From NCBI GenBank assembly GCA_905182495.1, contig CAJJBU010000016.1:33965-97964 (forward strand): 64,000 bases of DNA, read 5' to 3'. Shown here piece by piece: positions 51,702 to 63,283 of this stretch (positions within the stretch are counted from its first letter, which is position 1; each line of letters begins with the position of its first letter). The translations under genes were made by a program, and so were the position numbers. Source of the stretch: Flavobacteriales bacterium UBA952 (GTDB lineage Bacteria; Bacteroidota; Bacteroidia; Flavobacteriales_D; Crocinitomicaceae). The notes under the pieces are model-generated. The model ran no database searches. It was not told where the DNA came from and was given only the letters and a program-made list of their open reading frames with translations.

Positions 51702-52410
51702 TACTTTTTATATTTGGGAAAAAATATTTTAAATCAATCGACAAGAAGGAGCCATTGATGTTTCCATAGGTTAAAAGTGAATACCCCTGGTTTCTGTATT
51801 GTCCTGCCAAAATAAATAATGGTTCTAATGGAATTTGCACAGAGCCTCCTAAATAAAAGAAACCTGACTTTTTACTCCTGAATTCGAATCCTATATTGCC
51901 ATTAAAATCTACACTAAACTTTCTCTGTGTAGCCCCTAGGTGTGTAAAGATGTGTCCTCCATCAAGCCCGTTTACTCCTTGAATCATTGAGGGCTTGTAG
52001 GATAGTGCAAAACCCAACGAAGTATTCGCATACCAAGCTTTACTAAGCTGAATATAGATTAAACAATTTAGAGGAATATCATAGGATAATAGGGCTAAAT
52101 CCGTTTCGTCGTAAAGATTTGAATCTGCAACACTCATGTCTATGTGGAAATTTCGATGGATCAAATTGATTCCAGTTTCAAAAGCAATCAATTTGGTTAT
52201 TCCTGCTCTAACTGTAGCGCCTAAAAGATAGCCTGTTTTTTGCTCACATGTGGTAGAGAATTCCTGTTCGCTTAGACTTAAAGTCTTGCTTCCAACAAGG
52301 TTATTAGGAATGATTGCCTTGTAGTTAATGCCAAAATAGGAGGAAACCTTATTTGATTGGCTATGGGCTGTGAAATTAAACAAAAGAAGAAGTGTTAATA
52401 GACATTTCAT
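51667..52410 (-). CDS. PorT-like outer membrane beta-barrel protein
   Basis: signal peptide, alternating beta-barrel pattern, GLDGGHIFTHLGATQRKFSVDFNGNIGFEFR. Confidence 0.55.
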   Translation of the reverse strand: MKCLLTLLLLFNFTAHSQSNKVSSYFGINYKAIIPNNLVGSKTLSLSEQEFSTTCEQKTGYLLGATVRAGITKLIAFETGINLIHRNFHIDMSVADSNLYDETDLALLSYDIPLNCLIYIQLSKAWYANTSLGFALSYKPSMIQGVNGLDGGHIFTHLGATQRKFSVDFNGNIGFEFRSKKSGFFYLGGSVQIPLEPLFILAGQYRNQGYSLLTYGNINGSFLSIDLKYFFPNIKSNGSTFRPGPIE

Positions 52411-52796
52411 TTTACCTGCTCAGTTTGTTCTTTTAGATGATCCATTTGTTTACAATAACTCACAATCGCCAATATTAGTATGCCTAAGCCGATTAAAAGC
52501 ACTGTCCATCTCAAAATAGTGAATGGAATCAGTGGCTTTTTATGCATCCCCTCAACCTTAAAATTAAGCTTCATGGATTTCTTGTAATTCTTTTTATGGA
52601 TTGCAAACAAAGTGTAAGAAACTTGTTTTTTATGCTCTTGATCCTCTTCAAAATCAATGCTTTCCTTTTCTAGTTCTTCCCTAAATGAATTGGCGCGTCC
52701 CTTATCTGTAAAACGATAAACCACATAATTGGGTTGGGTTGGATGCTTGGTGAAGTTCACGAACCCAAGATCGAGATGTTCTATTGGGTTTTCCAT
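52407..52796 (-). CDS. hypothetical protein with C-terminal TM helix
   Basis: 129 aa; ILRWTVLLIGLGILILAIVSY. Confidence 0.6.
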   Translation of the reverse strand: MENPIEHLDLGFVNFTKHPTQPNYVVYRFTDKGRANSFREELEKESIDFEEDQEHKKQVSYTLFAIHKKNYKKSMKLNFKVEGMHKKPLIPFTILRWTVLLIGLGILILAIVSYCKQMDHLKEQTEQVK

Positions 52797-53371
52797 ACCG
52801 TGTTGTATTCAATTGGTTTTCTGTGTGATTTTGGCCATTCATCCTTTGGGTAACCGAAATAGAGCAGGCCCAGGCATTTATCCTTGGCCTCAAGCGATAA
52901 ATATTCAATCATTTTTTCGGAGTAAATAAGCTTTGGCGTAGACCAGAAACAACCTATTCCGTAAGCGTTTGCCGTTAGTTGCATGTTTTGAATCGCACAG
53001 GCTACAGCTTCTACTTCCTCTATTTCAGGTATCTTTTCTTCCTTCTGCCTAGACATTGAGACAGCCACAACGACGGATGAAATTGATGGGCGGCGCATTA
53101 ACTTGGCTAATTTACTATCATTTTGAGAGCTTGCATCTGTGGTCTCTAGATATAGGGAGCCTAGTTTTTGACTCAATTCAGTTCTCGATTCTTCAGACAT
53201 GAATACATGGAACCTCCACGGCTCTGTATTACCGTGATTTGGTGCCCATTGAGCATTGGTTAGAATCAATTCGATTTGATCTTTTTGTACTTTTCTAGAA
53301 CTAAATTGTTCAGGACGTATGGATCTACGGGATCTTATTAAATCATTGACTTCAGACAGATTGAATTTCAT
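52781..53371 (-). CDS. nitroreductase family protein
   Basis: RSRRSIRPEQF, APNHGNTEPWRFHVF, CAIQNMQLTANAYGIGCFW. Confidence 0.9.
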   Translation of the reverse strand: MKFNLSEVNDLIRSRRSIRPEQFSSRKVQKDQIELILTNAQWAPNHGNTEPWRFHVFMSEESRTELSQKLGSLYLETTDASSQNDSKLAKLMRRPSISSVVVAVSMSRQKEEKIPEIEEVEAVACAIQNMQLTANAYGIGCFWSTPKLIYSEKMIEYLSLEAKDKCLGLLYFGYPKDEWPKSHRKPIEYNTVWKTQ

Positions 53372-53407
53372 GAAAGATTTTTCACAAATTTACATACTTA
53401 AGATGAC

Positions 53408-53929
53408 TTAATTGCAATAGGTTTCGCTATAGACTTTTGCAGCCTCCATACCCAGAGCTACCGCTTTTTTTAAATCATTACAACACCCTCTTTCATCACC
53501 GTTCATTCTTTTTACAAGCGCACGCATATAGAAGTAATTGGGATTCTTGGTATTCATGTCAATAGCCAGGTCTAAATCCCGAATAGCCAATTGAAAGTTT
53601 TCAGATGTAAAATGAATAAAAGAACGGATCGAGTAGAGGTGAGAGATTGTTTCTTTATCCTTAGGGACTTCCATGGTAATTCGCAGGCCTATATCGAGAA
53701 GCGTTTTTGCCTTTTTGTAATCCCCTTTTGCCACAAAAACATCAGAAATTTTAGCATAAGCATCCGCGCAGGTGCTGTCCTTTAAAAGCGCTTTGTTGTA
53801 AAAACTTAAGGCTGCTGTTGTATCCGTTTTTTCAAGACTACGATCTCCCTTCAAAATCAGCTGGTTGGCCTTTTTTTGGGCGGACAATGAAAAACAGATA
53901 CCAAAAACAAAAACAAAAACAATTCTCAC
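53408..53929 (-). CDS. TPR-repeat protein
   Basis: tetratricopeptide-like ALSFYNKALLKDSTCADAYAKISDVFVAKGDYKKAKTLL. Confidence 0.75.
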   Translation of the reverse strand: MRIVFVFVFGICFSLSAQKKANQLILKGDRSLEKTDTTAALSFYNKALLKDSTCADAYAKISDVFVAKGDYKKAKTLLDIGLRITMEVPKDKETISHLYSIRSFIHFTSENFQLAIRDLDLAIDMNTKNPNYFYMRALVKRMNGDERGCCNDLKKAVALGMEAAKVYSETYCN

Positions 53930-53994
53930 TCAATTAAATTTAAATCAATTTTGAATAAACACAAGGTAAGGATTATTATTTGTGCAATTATAAT

Positions 53995-54002
53995 TAACTT
54001 TG
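53995..54002 (+). promoter_or_regulatory. -7 element TAACTTTG upstream of tRNA-Arg
   Basis: matches TAnnTTTG, 10 nt before the tRNA; no properly spaced TTTG seen. Confidence 0.5.
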
Positions 54003-54012
54003 CGCCCATATT

Positions 54013-54086
54013 GGCCTCGTAGCTCAATTGGATAGAGTACTTGACTACGAATCAAGCGGTTACAGGTTCGACTCCTGTCGAGGTCA
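54013..54086 (+). tRNA. tRNA-Arg (ACG)
   Basis: GGCCTCG...CGAGGTC acceptor, anticodon ACG in ttgactacgaatcaa, GGTTCGACTCC T-arm; CCA not encoded. Confidence 0.95.
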
Positions 54087-54118
54087 CAAAAAGTCCAATT
54101 CTTTGAATTGGACTTTTT
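54087..54118 (+). terminator. terminator after tRNA-Arg
   Basis: aaaaagtccaatt-cttt-gaattggactttttt hairpin. Confidence 0.8.
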
Positions 54119-54884
54119 TGCTTCCCGACATTCGAACCTGTTCGACCTGAAGCTCATCAAGGATGAGCGAAAGCATCGACTGCAAGGAGATAATCTTGCC
54201 GGGGTCACAAATGATAACCCTGTAGAAATGAATGAAACATTGGAAAATGTTATTGTAAAACTGACTGCAAGAGAGGAGTATACTAATCAGTTTATTCGAG
54301 CGTTTGGATCTGAAGAAATAACGGCGTTAAAAATCTCGTTGGCCTTGGAGAATTTTATGCTATCAATTGTTTCAGACGATTCAAAATATGATAGATACCT
54401 TGCTGGAACAGCTACCCTGACCGATAGTGAGGAAAGAGGAAGGGTATTGTTTTTTGGAGAGTACAATGAGTTTTTTCCAACAACTTCAGGTGCTGATTGT
54501 GCGCACTGTCATGCAGGGAATAATTTTGAAAATGATTTATACATGAACAACGGATTAGATACTGATGCCGATTTTATAGATTTTGGTAGGGAAGATGTAA
54601 CAAGTTTTATTGAAGATCGAGCCAAATTTAAAGTGACATCATTGAGAAACATAGAGGTCACAGGACCATATATGCATGATGGGAGATTTCAAACATTAGA
54701 AGAAGTTGTTGGTCATTACAACGCTAATGTTCAAAACTCATCAACTGTTGATCCAGCATTGTTAGGAACAACTTCAACAGGATTAATGCTAGATGAATTT
54801 GAGCAAGCGGACTTGATCAATTTTTTAAAGACCTTAACGGATAATACTTTTTTAACGAATATTGAATATTCGGATCCATTTTAA
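54108..54884 (+). pseudogene. N-terminally truncated MauG/cytochrome c peroxidase family protein
   Basis: From NDNPVEMNETLENVIVKL onward matches the C-terminal half of the family (CAHCH heme site, TSLRNIEVTGPYMHDGRFQTLEEVVGHYN); first heme domain and signal peptide absent. Confidence 0.75.
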
Positions 54885-55153
54885 ATACGTAATAAATATA
54901 TAATGGCTAATTAAAGTCCTCCAAAAAGTTTGAAATACTTCCTATCGGGTTCACAAATCATAGAAAGCACAATGATCTGTTGGGCTTTTTTAGATAAATA
55001 GGATATGCTCCGTTGCTTTTGAGTAAATCATTGAAATTTTCTAATTACACATCGTAAGTAGCTTACGTTCGTGTCTAATACATTTACATCCCATTCTTTT
55101 TAGTCTATTCAGTTAAAGGACAATACTTATATTTGATAGACCGTTAGATTGAA

Positions 55154-56497
55154 TTGACGATTAACCTATTTACTATGATATTTCCTCTTCTTTGCCTCTT
55201 TTCCGGACTAACTTTTCTTGTCGTTGTGTATATCTTAATTCAATTAAAATCATTGAATTCTGATGCTGAAACAGACAAGATAAAGGAGCTGATCACAATA
55301 GAAGCAGAGGAAAGAAAAGAATTATCTGGAATACGGAAAGAGAACAGAGAAGAGCTCTCGACAGGAATTGACAAGCTTACCGAGAAACTTGATGAAAAGT
55401 TTAAGTCATTAGGCGAGTCTCTTAAAGCCAATGCCAAAGATGATCGCGAAGCAGTTACTAACGCGCTCAAGGAATTTAAAGAATCCTTCTATCAAAGTGT
55501 TAAAGACTTTAACGAATTACAAAAGCAGAAATTCGGGGAGATGGGGCTTAAACAAGATAAGCTTGTTGAAACGACGAATGAACGCCTTGAGAAAATGCGT
55601 GAGACGGTAGATGAGAAGCTACACAAGACTTTAGAAGAAAGACTAGGTCAATCATTTAAACTGGTAAGTGACCGCCTTGAGGCTGTCCAAAAAGGCCTTG
55701 GTGAAATGCAGAGTCTTGCAAGTGGAGTAGGTGACCTTAAAAAGGTGCTTAGTAATGTCAAGACGCGAGGCGTTCTTGGAGAGATTCAGCTCGGGAATAT
55801 ATTAGAACAGATTTTAGCACCTGAGCAGTACGATAAAAACGTGAAAACAAAGTCTGGTTCTGATGCGCATGTTGAATTTGCAATAAAGTTACCTGGAAAC
55901 ACATCATCGGGTAAAGAGATATACCTCCCGATTGACGCGAAATTTCCACAAGAAGACTTTATTAGATTACAAACAGCTTATGATGCGGGAGATGTCGCAG
56001 CGATTGAAACAGCAAACAAAGACCTCATGCGGTCTATAAAGAATTTCGCAAAGGATATAAAAAACAAATATATCGATCCACCGAACACTACAGACTTCGG
56101 GATTATGTTCTTGCCGATTGAAGGGCTTTTTGCAGAAGTTGCGAGACAACCGGAGATGATTACTTTACTTCAAAGAGAGTATAAAATTGTCGTCACAGGC
56201 CCCACAACACTAGCAGCGATGCTTAATAGTCTTCATATGGGCTTCAGAACCTTGGCCATTCAGAAGCGTACTAGTGAGGTTTGGAATGTTTTGGGCGCGG
56301 TAAAGACGGAATTCGGAAAATTCGGCGGCGTATTGGCTAAAGCACAAAAGAAGATCAATGAAGCGAATAACGAAATAGACAGTCTAGTGGGTACCAGGAC
56401 GCGAATGATGCTATCCAAGCTTAAAAAAGTAGAAGAACTCCCATCATCTGAATCAGACAAGCTTATTGATGACGTGATTGATTACGATGAAGAATAA
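55154..56497 (+). CDS. rmuC: DNA recombination protein RmuC
   Basis: N-terminal TM + coiled coil; TRGVLGEIQLGNILEQILAPEQYDKNVKTKSGSDAHVEFAIKLPG, DFGIMFLPIEGLFAEVARQ. Confidence 0.95.
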   Translation: MTINLFTMIFPLLCLFSGLTFLVVVYILIQLKSLNSDAETDKIKELITIEAEERKELSGIRKENREELSTGIDKLTEKLDEKFKSLGESLKANAKDDREAVTNALKEFKESFYQSVKDFNELQKQKFGEMGLKQDKLVETTNERLEKMRETVDEKLHKTLEERLGQSFKLVSDRLEAVQKGLGEMQSLASGVGDLKKVLSNVKTRGVLGEIQLGNILEQILAPEQYDKNVKTKSGSDAHVEFAIKLPGNTSSGKEIYLPIDAKFPQEDFIRLQTAYDAGDVAAIETANKDLMRSIKNFAKDIKNKYIDPPNTTDFGIMFLPIEGLFAEVARQPEMITLLQREYKIVVTGPTTLAAMLNSLHMGFRTLAIQKRTSEVWNVLGAVKTEFGKFGGVLAKAQKKINEANNEIDSLVGTRTRMMLSKLKKVEELPSSESDKLIDDVIDYDEE

Positions 56498-56508
56498 TTG
56501 CCTTTTTA

Positions 56509-57960
56509 ATGAAAAATGATACGAAGACATATACACTTACTCAGCTTCATACGTCAATTGAAAATTGGGTAAGAGAAAGCTTCTCCACCAAAGAAATTTG
56601 GATTACCTGCCAAATCGCGAAATCAAATGAGAAAAATGGGCACTATTACCTAGAGCTTGTAGATTCTAAAGAGGGAACCAGGACAGCTCAAGCTAAAGGA
56701 ATGATTTGGCGAACAAATTATGGGAGTATTCAAAAGACACTTCAAGACTATGGATTAAATGTTTCAGATGTTTTAAAAGTTGGTCTTGAAATACGTATTT
56801 CAGTTACTGTAAGCTTTCACAAGGTTTTCGGAATGAGTCTCGTAATTAATACTGTTGACCCATCAACCATTCTTGGTGACATTGAAAAGCAAAAGGTAGC
56901 CACAAGAAAGAAGCTCCAAACAGAGGGGCTTATGGATCTCCAGAGCAATCTTTATTTCGGCCCTATTAATAAACGTATCGCTTTAATAGGATCACCAAAT
57001 ACATCTGGTTTTGAGGATTTTACAACCGAGCTTAGAAAGAATGCAGTGTATACTAATTTCATAGTAAAGATATTCCCAGTAGGTGTACAATCCCAGGGTG
57101 CTGTAATGGAAATAGCAAATGCGATAAATGAAGCTTCGGGTTATGATGTCGATGCCATTGCCATCGTACGGGGAGGTGGTTCAAAAATGGACCTGCATAT
57201 TTTTAATCATTACACTATTTGTGAAGCTGTTTCTTCTTGTAATATCCCTATCATCACAGGAATTGGACACGAAACAGATTCATGTCTCATTGATGAAGTC
57301 TCCCATGCCTCAATGAAAACACCTACGGCGGCAGCAGAGCTATTTTATATGCGTATAGGTATGTTTTTAGCGGCTATTTCTGATTCTAATAAACAAATAC
57401 AAATACAAGTCAGGGGCTTATTGGCACAGACGTCAGGCGAGCTGCAGTTTTATTCAGGGATTCTCTACGCTCGTGTTGACGAAATACTTCAGGCCAACAA
57501 GGAGGCATTACAGCAGGTTGTACAGAATTTACAATATGAGTTTAATGTATTTATTTCGAGTTCGAAAGAACGATTAAATGACCAGCTTTATTATTTACAG
57601 CAGTCCGCAATCGACCACATTCGAAATGAGCAATCTTTTATTGATACAACTATTGGTGTATTCTTTAACAACGTTCATGGTCTTCTTTCTGAGCAGGCAC
57701 CAGAGGAATTGGCAAGGCAAAAAGACTTGCTGCGAATCCGTTTGAGTTTTGTTCTAGGTACTACTAGAGATTTTTTAAATTTCACGCGTCAAAAATTAGG
57801 CTTGGTTGACCCGACTCGTTTGTTTGAGAGAGGGTATACAATCTCAACGGTTAAGGGAGAGGACCTCAATAAATTAAATGAAAAACTAATAGATCAAGAA
57901 TTAACGACTTATAGCGAAAAGTACACGCTGATCAGCACCATTAAAGCAATTAAAAAGTAA
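56509..57960 (+). CDS. xseA: exodeoxyribonuclease VII large subunit
   Basis: IWITCQIAKSNEKNGHYYLELVD, VRGGGSKMDLHIFNHYTICEAVSSCNIPIITGIGHETDSCLIDEVSHASMKTPTAAAE. Confidence 0.95.
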   Translation: MKNDTKTYTLTQLHTSIENWVRESFSTKEIWITCQIAKSNEKNGHYYLELVDSKEGTRTAQAKGMIWRTNYGSIQKTLQDYGLNVSDVLKVGLEIRISVTVSFHKVFGMSLVINTVDPSTILGDIEKQKVATRKKLQTEGLMDLQSNLYFGPINKRIALIGSPNTSGFEDFTTELRKNAVYTNFIVKIFPVGVQSQGAVMEIANAINEASGYDVDAIAIVRGGGSKMDLHIFNHYTICEAVSSCNIPIITGIGHETDSCLIDEVSHASMKTPTAAAELFYMRIGMFLAAISDSNKQIQIQVRGLLAQTSGELQFYSGILYARVDEILQANKEALQQVVQNLQYEFNVFISSSKERLNDQLYYLQQSAIDHIRNEQSFIDTTIGVFFNNVHGLLSEQAPEELARQKDLLRIRLSFVLGTTRDFLNFTRQKLGLVDPTRLFERGYTISTVKGEDLNKLNEKLIDQELTTYSEKYTLISTIKAIKK

Positions 57961-57963
57961 TAA

Positions 57964-58176
57964 ATGACAAAACAAGAGATTAAGAATTTAAAATATGACG
58001 TGGCATTGGAGCTTCTTAAGGAGATTTCCCAAAAGCTAGAAAACAAAGAAATTTCTATTGATGATTTAACAGACCAAGTTCAGCTCGCGAATCAACTTGC
58101 CGATCATTGTAAAGGGAAGCTTAAGGCGACCGAAGATGAGATTAAAAAAATTATTCAAACTGATGCGCCTGATTAA
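57964..58176 (+). CDS. xseB: exodeoxyribonuclease VII small subunit
   Basis: 70 aa helical ORF (ALELLKEISQKLENKEISIDDLTDQVQLANQLADHCKGKLKATEDEI) directly after xseA. Confidence 0.85.
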   Translation: MTKQEIKNLKYDVALELLKEISQKLENKEISIDDLTDQVQLANQLADHCKGKLKATEDEIKKIIQTDAPD

Positions 58177-58763
58177 TCTTGAAAGAGAACTCGGCCATTG
58201 ATCACATTGTTATTCTGCTTATTCTCTAATGTGAAGTAATACATACCTGAGGAAACATGTGTGCTGTCTAAAATAAAACGATTGCTATTGGTTTGATCCT
58301 TGAAAATGACACTGCCAAAATCGTCGAATATTCTTAGATGAACTTCATGGTTGTTACTGTTGTCGAAATAAAGGTCTGACTTACCTGAAACTGGATTTGG
58401 ACGAAGGAGGTAGCTATTTGATGGTATCGATATTACCTCAATGCCAATCACTTCTGACTCTTGACTTCCCAACCCTAATTTGTAGTAGTTTGTTTTATTA
58501 TTGATGGGCTCGTTATCTGTAAATGTATAGGATACTGAAGAGGCTAAGTCTCCACAAACACCATCAATATTCTCTATGAGTTGAAAACTCAAACTATCCG
58601 TGCCTCGATAAATTTGAATACCATTACACACGCTACCAGACTTAATCGTCCAGGCAAGTAAAACATTTCCTTGGCTATAATCAATAGAAAACTCATCCAA
58701 AATGGTTTGACTCCTTAGCAGGCCTGAAAGACAAAGAAATAAGATGAGTATTTTTTGAATCAT
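58173..58763 (-). CDS. secreted protein with T9SS-type C-terminal domain
   Basis: signal peptide; YLLRPNPVSGKSDLYFDNSNNHEVHLRIFDDFGSVIFKDQ...SSGMYYFTLENKQNNNVINGRVLFQD. Confidence 0.75.
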   Translation of the reverse strand: MIQKILILFLCLSGLLRSQTILDEFSIDYSQGNVLLAWTIKSGSVCNGIQIYRGTDSLSFQLIENIDGVCGDLASSVSYTFTDNEPINNKTNYYKLGLGSQESEVIGIEVISIPSNSYLLRPNPVSGKSDLYFDNSNNHEVHLRIFDDFGSVIFKDQTNSNRFILDSTHVSSGMYYFTLENKQNNNVINGRVLFQD

Positions 58764-58898
58764 AAAAATTGATATCAGTCAATTGACTCTAATTTACTAA
58801 GATTATTTCCCATTACAATAGCGCCTGATAAATTAAGCATCGAAATGTGTTCTTAATGAAGATAATGTTACAGCTTTTTTCGGTTAATAATTTACTAA

Positions 58899-60286
<1,388 letters not shown>

Positions 60287-60287
<1 letters not shown>

Positions 60288-61168
60288 TGCCATTTACATT
60301 GTTAATATTAGCGGGTGGCTTAGGTACTAGATACCAAGGGGACAAGCAGCTTGCTGATTTAGGCCCAAATGGAGAATTCCTATTAGAGTACTCCATTTTC
60401 GATGCGATTAATGCAGGTTTCGATCATGTAGTAATTGTGTCCACAGAAAAATTCATCCCCCTACTAAAAAGGCAATTAACTTACTTTGAAAACCGGGTTA
60501 AACTCGTTTTTATCAATCAGTATGACCATGATCCAGGGTCTCCTAATTACAGAATAGCTCCGTGGGGTACTGCTCATGCCGTTTTAGCAGCTATGAATAA
60601 TATCACAGATGCCTTCATGGTTATTAATGCAGATGATTATTATGGTGCAGATAGCTACTGTAAAGCAATTAAAATGTTTAAATCCCAAGTGGACAACCCT
60701 GGTTATGGTTTGTTGAGCTACAAGCTTTCTAAGACTTTGTCTCCTTTTGGGCCTGTATCTAGAGGGATTTGTCACACGACCCTTAGGAAATTAGATCGCA
60801 TTATTGAGCACACCCAAATCATTAATAAAAATGGGCGTATCACCGCAATGGAGAGTGGTTTAAATGATTTGGATGGAGAAGAACAGGTCTCTATGAATTG
60901 TTGGTTGTTACACGCCGACCTATTCGCCGACCTAAGTACGTTTTTCAATGACTTTTACAAGGAGCATAGAAACGCAGCGCAAGCGGAGTGTCGATTACCA
61001 GATTTTATTCAAAGTTTTCTTGACAAAAGGGTTGAATTTATTTGTTATCCCGTTGAGGAGGATTGGTTTGGACTAACACACCCAGAAGATTATAATTGGT
61101 GTCAATCTATACTGAACCTGAAAATTGATAATGGTTGTTACCCTAATGCTTTAAACCCCTTTTTATGA
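60287..61168 (+). CDS. sugar-1-phosphate nucleotidyltransferase-like protein
   Basis: LLILAGGLGTRYQGDKQLADLGPNGEFLLEYSIFDA, PWGTAHAVLAA, VINADDYYG. Confidence 0.88.
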
Positions 61169-62196
61169 AGGCTGACATGAGCTAATTAAAAAATCTTTTC
61201 CTGAAGGAAAGGGGGCGTTCATTCCTGTCTTTTGAACAAATAGGAAGCGGATTGATTCACAGTACTTTTTTGGTTGAGGACCTTAAGGGTGAAAAATATA
61301 TACTTCAAAATATAAATACAACGGTTTTTACAAGTATTGATTCATTAAGGGGCAATCTCCTTAAAAAGTTTCATTTGAAGAAAATAAAACTTTCGAATAC
61401 AGCGTTAAACTATTTAAAACATAGCGGACGAATCTTTTTAGAAGATGTACATCGTGAGATTTGGAGAATGTATGACTTCATACCAGGATTGGTTTATCAG
61501 ACTGTTCAAAGTATAAATCAAGCAACTATTTCCGCAAATGCATTGGCTCGCTTTCACCATGACCATATTGGTATAGATTTGTCTTCGATAGAATCACCCA
61601 TTAAGGATTTTACCAATTTTCAATGCCGAATTGATAAACTCACCGAGGCATTATCTAAGGGAAATGCAAGAAGAATTATAGAAAACACAATATTCACAGA
61701 GGTCCTTCTGGCGCAGATGGATTGTATTGATGCTTTCATTAAGATCGAAAAGACAATACCTCGAAGGTTGATTCATGGGGACCCTAAGATTTCCAACTTC
61801 ATCTTTAGTGAAGAGAGCTTGACCATCAGGGCATTTATTGATTTAGATACAATTATGGTAGGAACCGTGCTCTACGATTTTGGTGATATGATAAGGTCGT
61901 TCACCAATAAGTCTGCGGAAACCGATAGTCTTACGACAAATGTATTCAATAGCGAACTGTACGATGCAATTTTATCGTCCTATCTTGAAGCGGGTCAATT
62001 TTTTTTAAGTAAAGAAGAAGTGGGTTTATTACCTGTCGGGGCTTTAGCGGTTTGCCTCATCCAGGCTATACGGTTCTATACGGATTATCTCAATGGTGAT
62101 GTATATTACCAAATCAAGAATAAAGACGACAATTTAATCCGTGCTAAAAATCAATTTCAGCTCTACTTAGAATTGAAGGATTATTTAGACTCTTGA
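61165..62196 (+). CDS. APH-family sugar kinase, NahK-like (N-acetylhexosamine 1-kinase type), apparent frameshifts near 61190 and 61230
   Basis: FEQIGSGLIHSTFLVEDLKGEKYILQNINTTVF, RRLIHGDPKISNFIF, AFIDLDTIMVGTVLYDFGDMIRSFTN. ATG at 61165 overlaps the upstream stop. Confidence 0.8.
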
Positions 62197-62216
62197 CATT
62201 TAATCAAACTTTAGGG

Positions 62217-62246
62217 CAAAAAAAAACCTCCGTAAAGGAGGTTTTA
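62217..62246. terminator. terminator between convergent genes
   Basis: aaaacctcc-gtaaa-ggaggtttt hairpin. Confidence 0.8.
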
Positions 62247-62272
62247 ATAATTCTTTAAAGAATCTCTTGCTC

Positions 62273-62485
62273 TTAACTTTTCTTCAACAGTAACTTCTTT
62301 TGATTTGCATCAGTAGCATCAGTAGTTTCTTCAACAACTTCAACAACAACTTCTTCTTCAACAACTTCTTCAGTTGCATCAGTTCCTTCTTCGGTAGCAT
62401 CTTCTGATGCATTACCTGAAGCATCACCACAAGACGTAAATGTAAACGCTGCAGCAACAAATAATAAAGCAAATAACTTTTTCAT
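62273..62485 (-). CDS. small low-complexity lipoprotein
   Basis: MKKLFALLFVAAAFTFTSCGDASGNASEDATEEGTDATEEVVEEEVVVEVVEETTDATDANQ; C-terminus may be frameshifted. Confidence 0.65.
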   Translation of the reverse strand: MKKLFALLFVAAAFTFTSCGDASGNASEDATEEGTDATEEVVEEEVVVEVVEETTDATDANQKKLLLKKS

Positions 62486-62725
62486 AATTGTTTTTTTTAA
62501 ATAATTCAGAGCAAATATAGGCTTTTCTTCCTTTAGTTCTCATGTCTTGTCCTTTTCAAAGTGTTTTTTTTTGTATTTTTAACACTCTTTTTTCTACATT
62601 ACGATGTTAAAAACAAGTTTCATGTACGCTGTAACTTGTCGTTATACCTTAATTAATCGGGGTTATCTTAGCTAAATCTTTCTAATTAAAAATTAAATAT
62701 CTAGATTAGTAAAAAATATAAAATA

Positions 62726-63178
62726 TTGATTATGAAAAACTTATTATCATTTTCCCTTGTATTGGGAATGTTTGTTTTCGCATCTTGTGGAGACGCATCT
62801 GAAAACGCCTCAAAGGAGGCATCAAGCGCGGAATCAAGCGAGTCATCAAGCGATGTAACGACTGCTGAAGCTGACGGCGAGAAGTCGTTTTGTGATTGTA
62901 TGGAAATCGCAAAGAACAATCCGGATTTAGATGTTGCACCTGCAGGATGTGAATGGATGGAAACCAAATCTGAAATGGACATGGCTGGTTTAATGATACA
63001 AGCGTTGAACGATTGCCCAAGTTTACTAGAGGAGATGGGACTTACTGAGGAGGTTCAAAGTATGAAGGATGATTTGGAGAGTATAGATGACATGGAAAGC
63101 GAGATGGAATACTATGATGAATTGGAAGAAGAAATAATGCAACAAGAAATGGAAGAAGAAATGGAAGAGGGTATGTAA
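62726..63178 (+). CDS. small acidic lipoprotein
   Basis: MKNLLSFSLVLGMFVFASCGDASENASKEASSAESSESSS...; MQQEMEEEMEEGM tail. Confidence 0.75.
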   Translation: MIMKNLLSFSLVLGMFVFASCGDASENASKEASSAESSESSSDVTTAEADGEKSFCDCMEIAKNNPDLDVAPAGCEWMETKSEMDMAGLMIQALNDCPSLLEEMGLTEEVQSMKDDLESIDDMESEMEYYDELEEEIMQQEMEEEMEEGM

Positions 63179-63204
63179 TCTTTCACAGAACATCTTTTCG
63201 TATT

Positions 63205-63231
63205 AGAGCCCTCAATTGAGGGCTTTTTTTT
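63205..63231 (+). terminator. rho-independent terminator
   Basis: agagccctc-aatt-gagggctttttttt hairpin. Confidence 0.85.
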
Positions 63232-63283
63232 ATGTCTTTTGGCGAATGAATACGTTTTTGCTTATCTTTCAAGAAAGGGCTTA

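Noticed and set aside
53945-54208. 87-aa minus-strand ORF (DLDRSRTCNRLIRSQVLYPIELRGQ)
   Set aside because: Antisense translation of tRNA-Arg, a well-known spurious ORF.
61165-62196. APH-fold kinase as aminoglycoside resistance gene
   Set aside because: Motifs and operon context fit NahK-like sugar kinases better.
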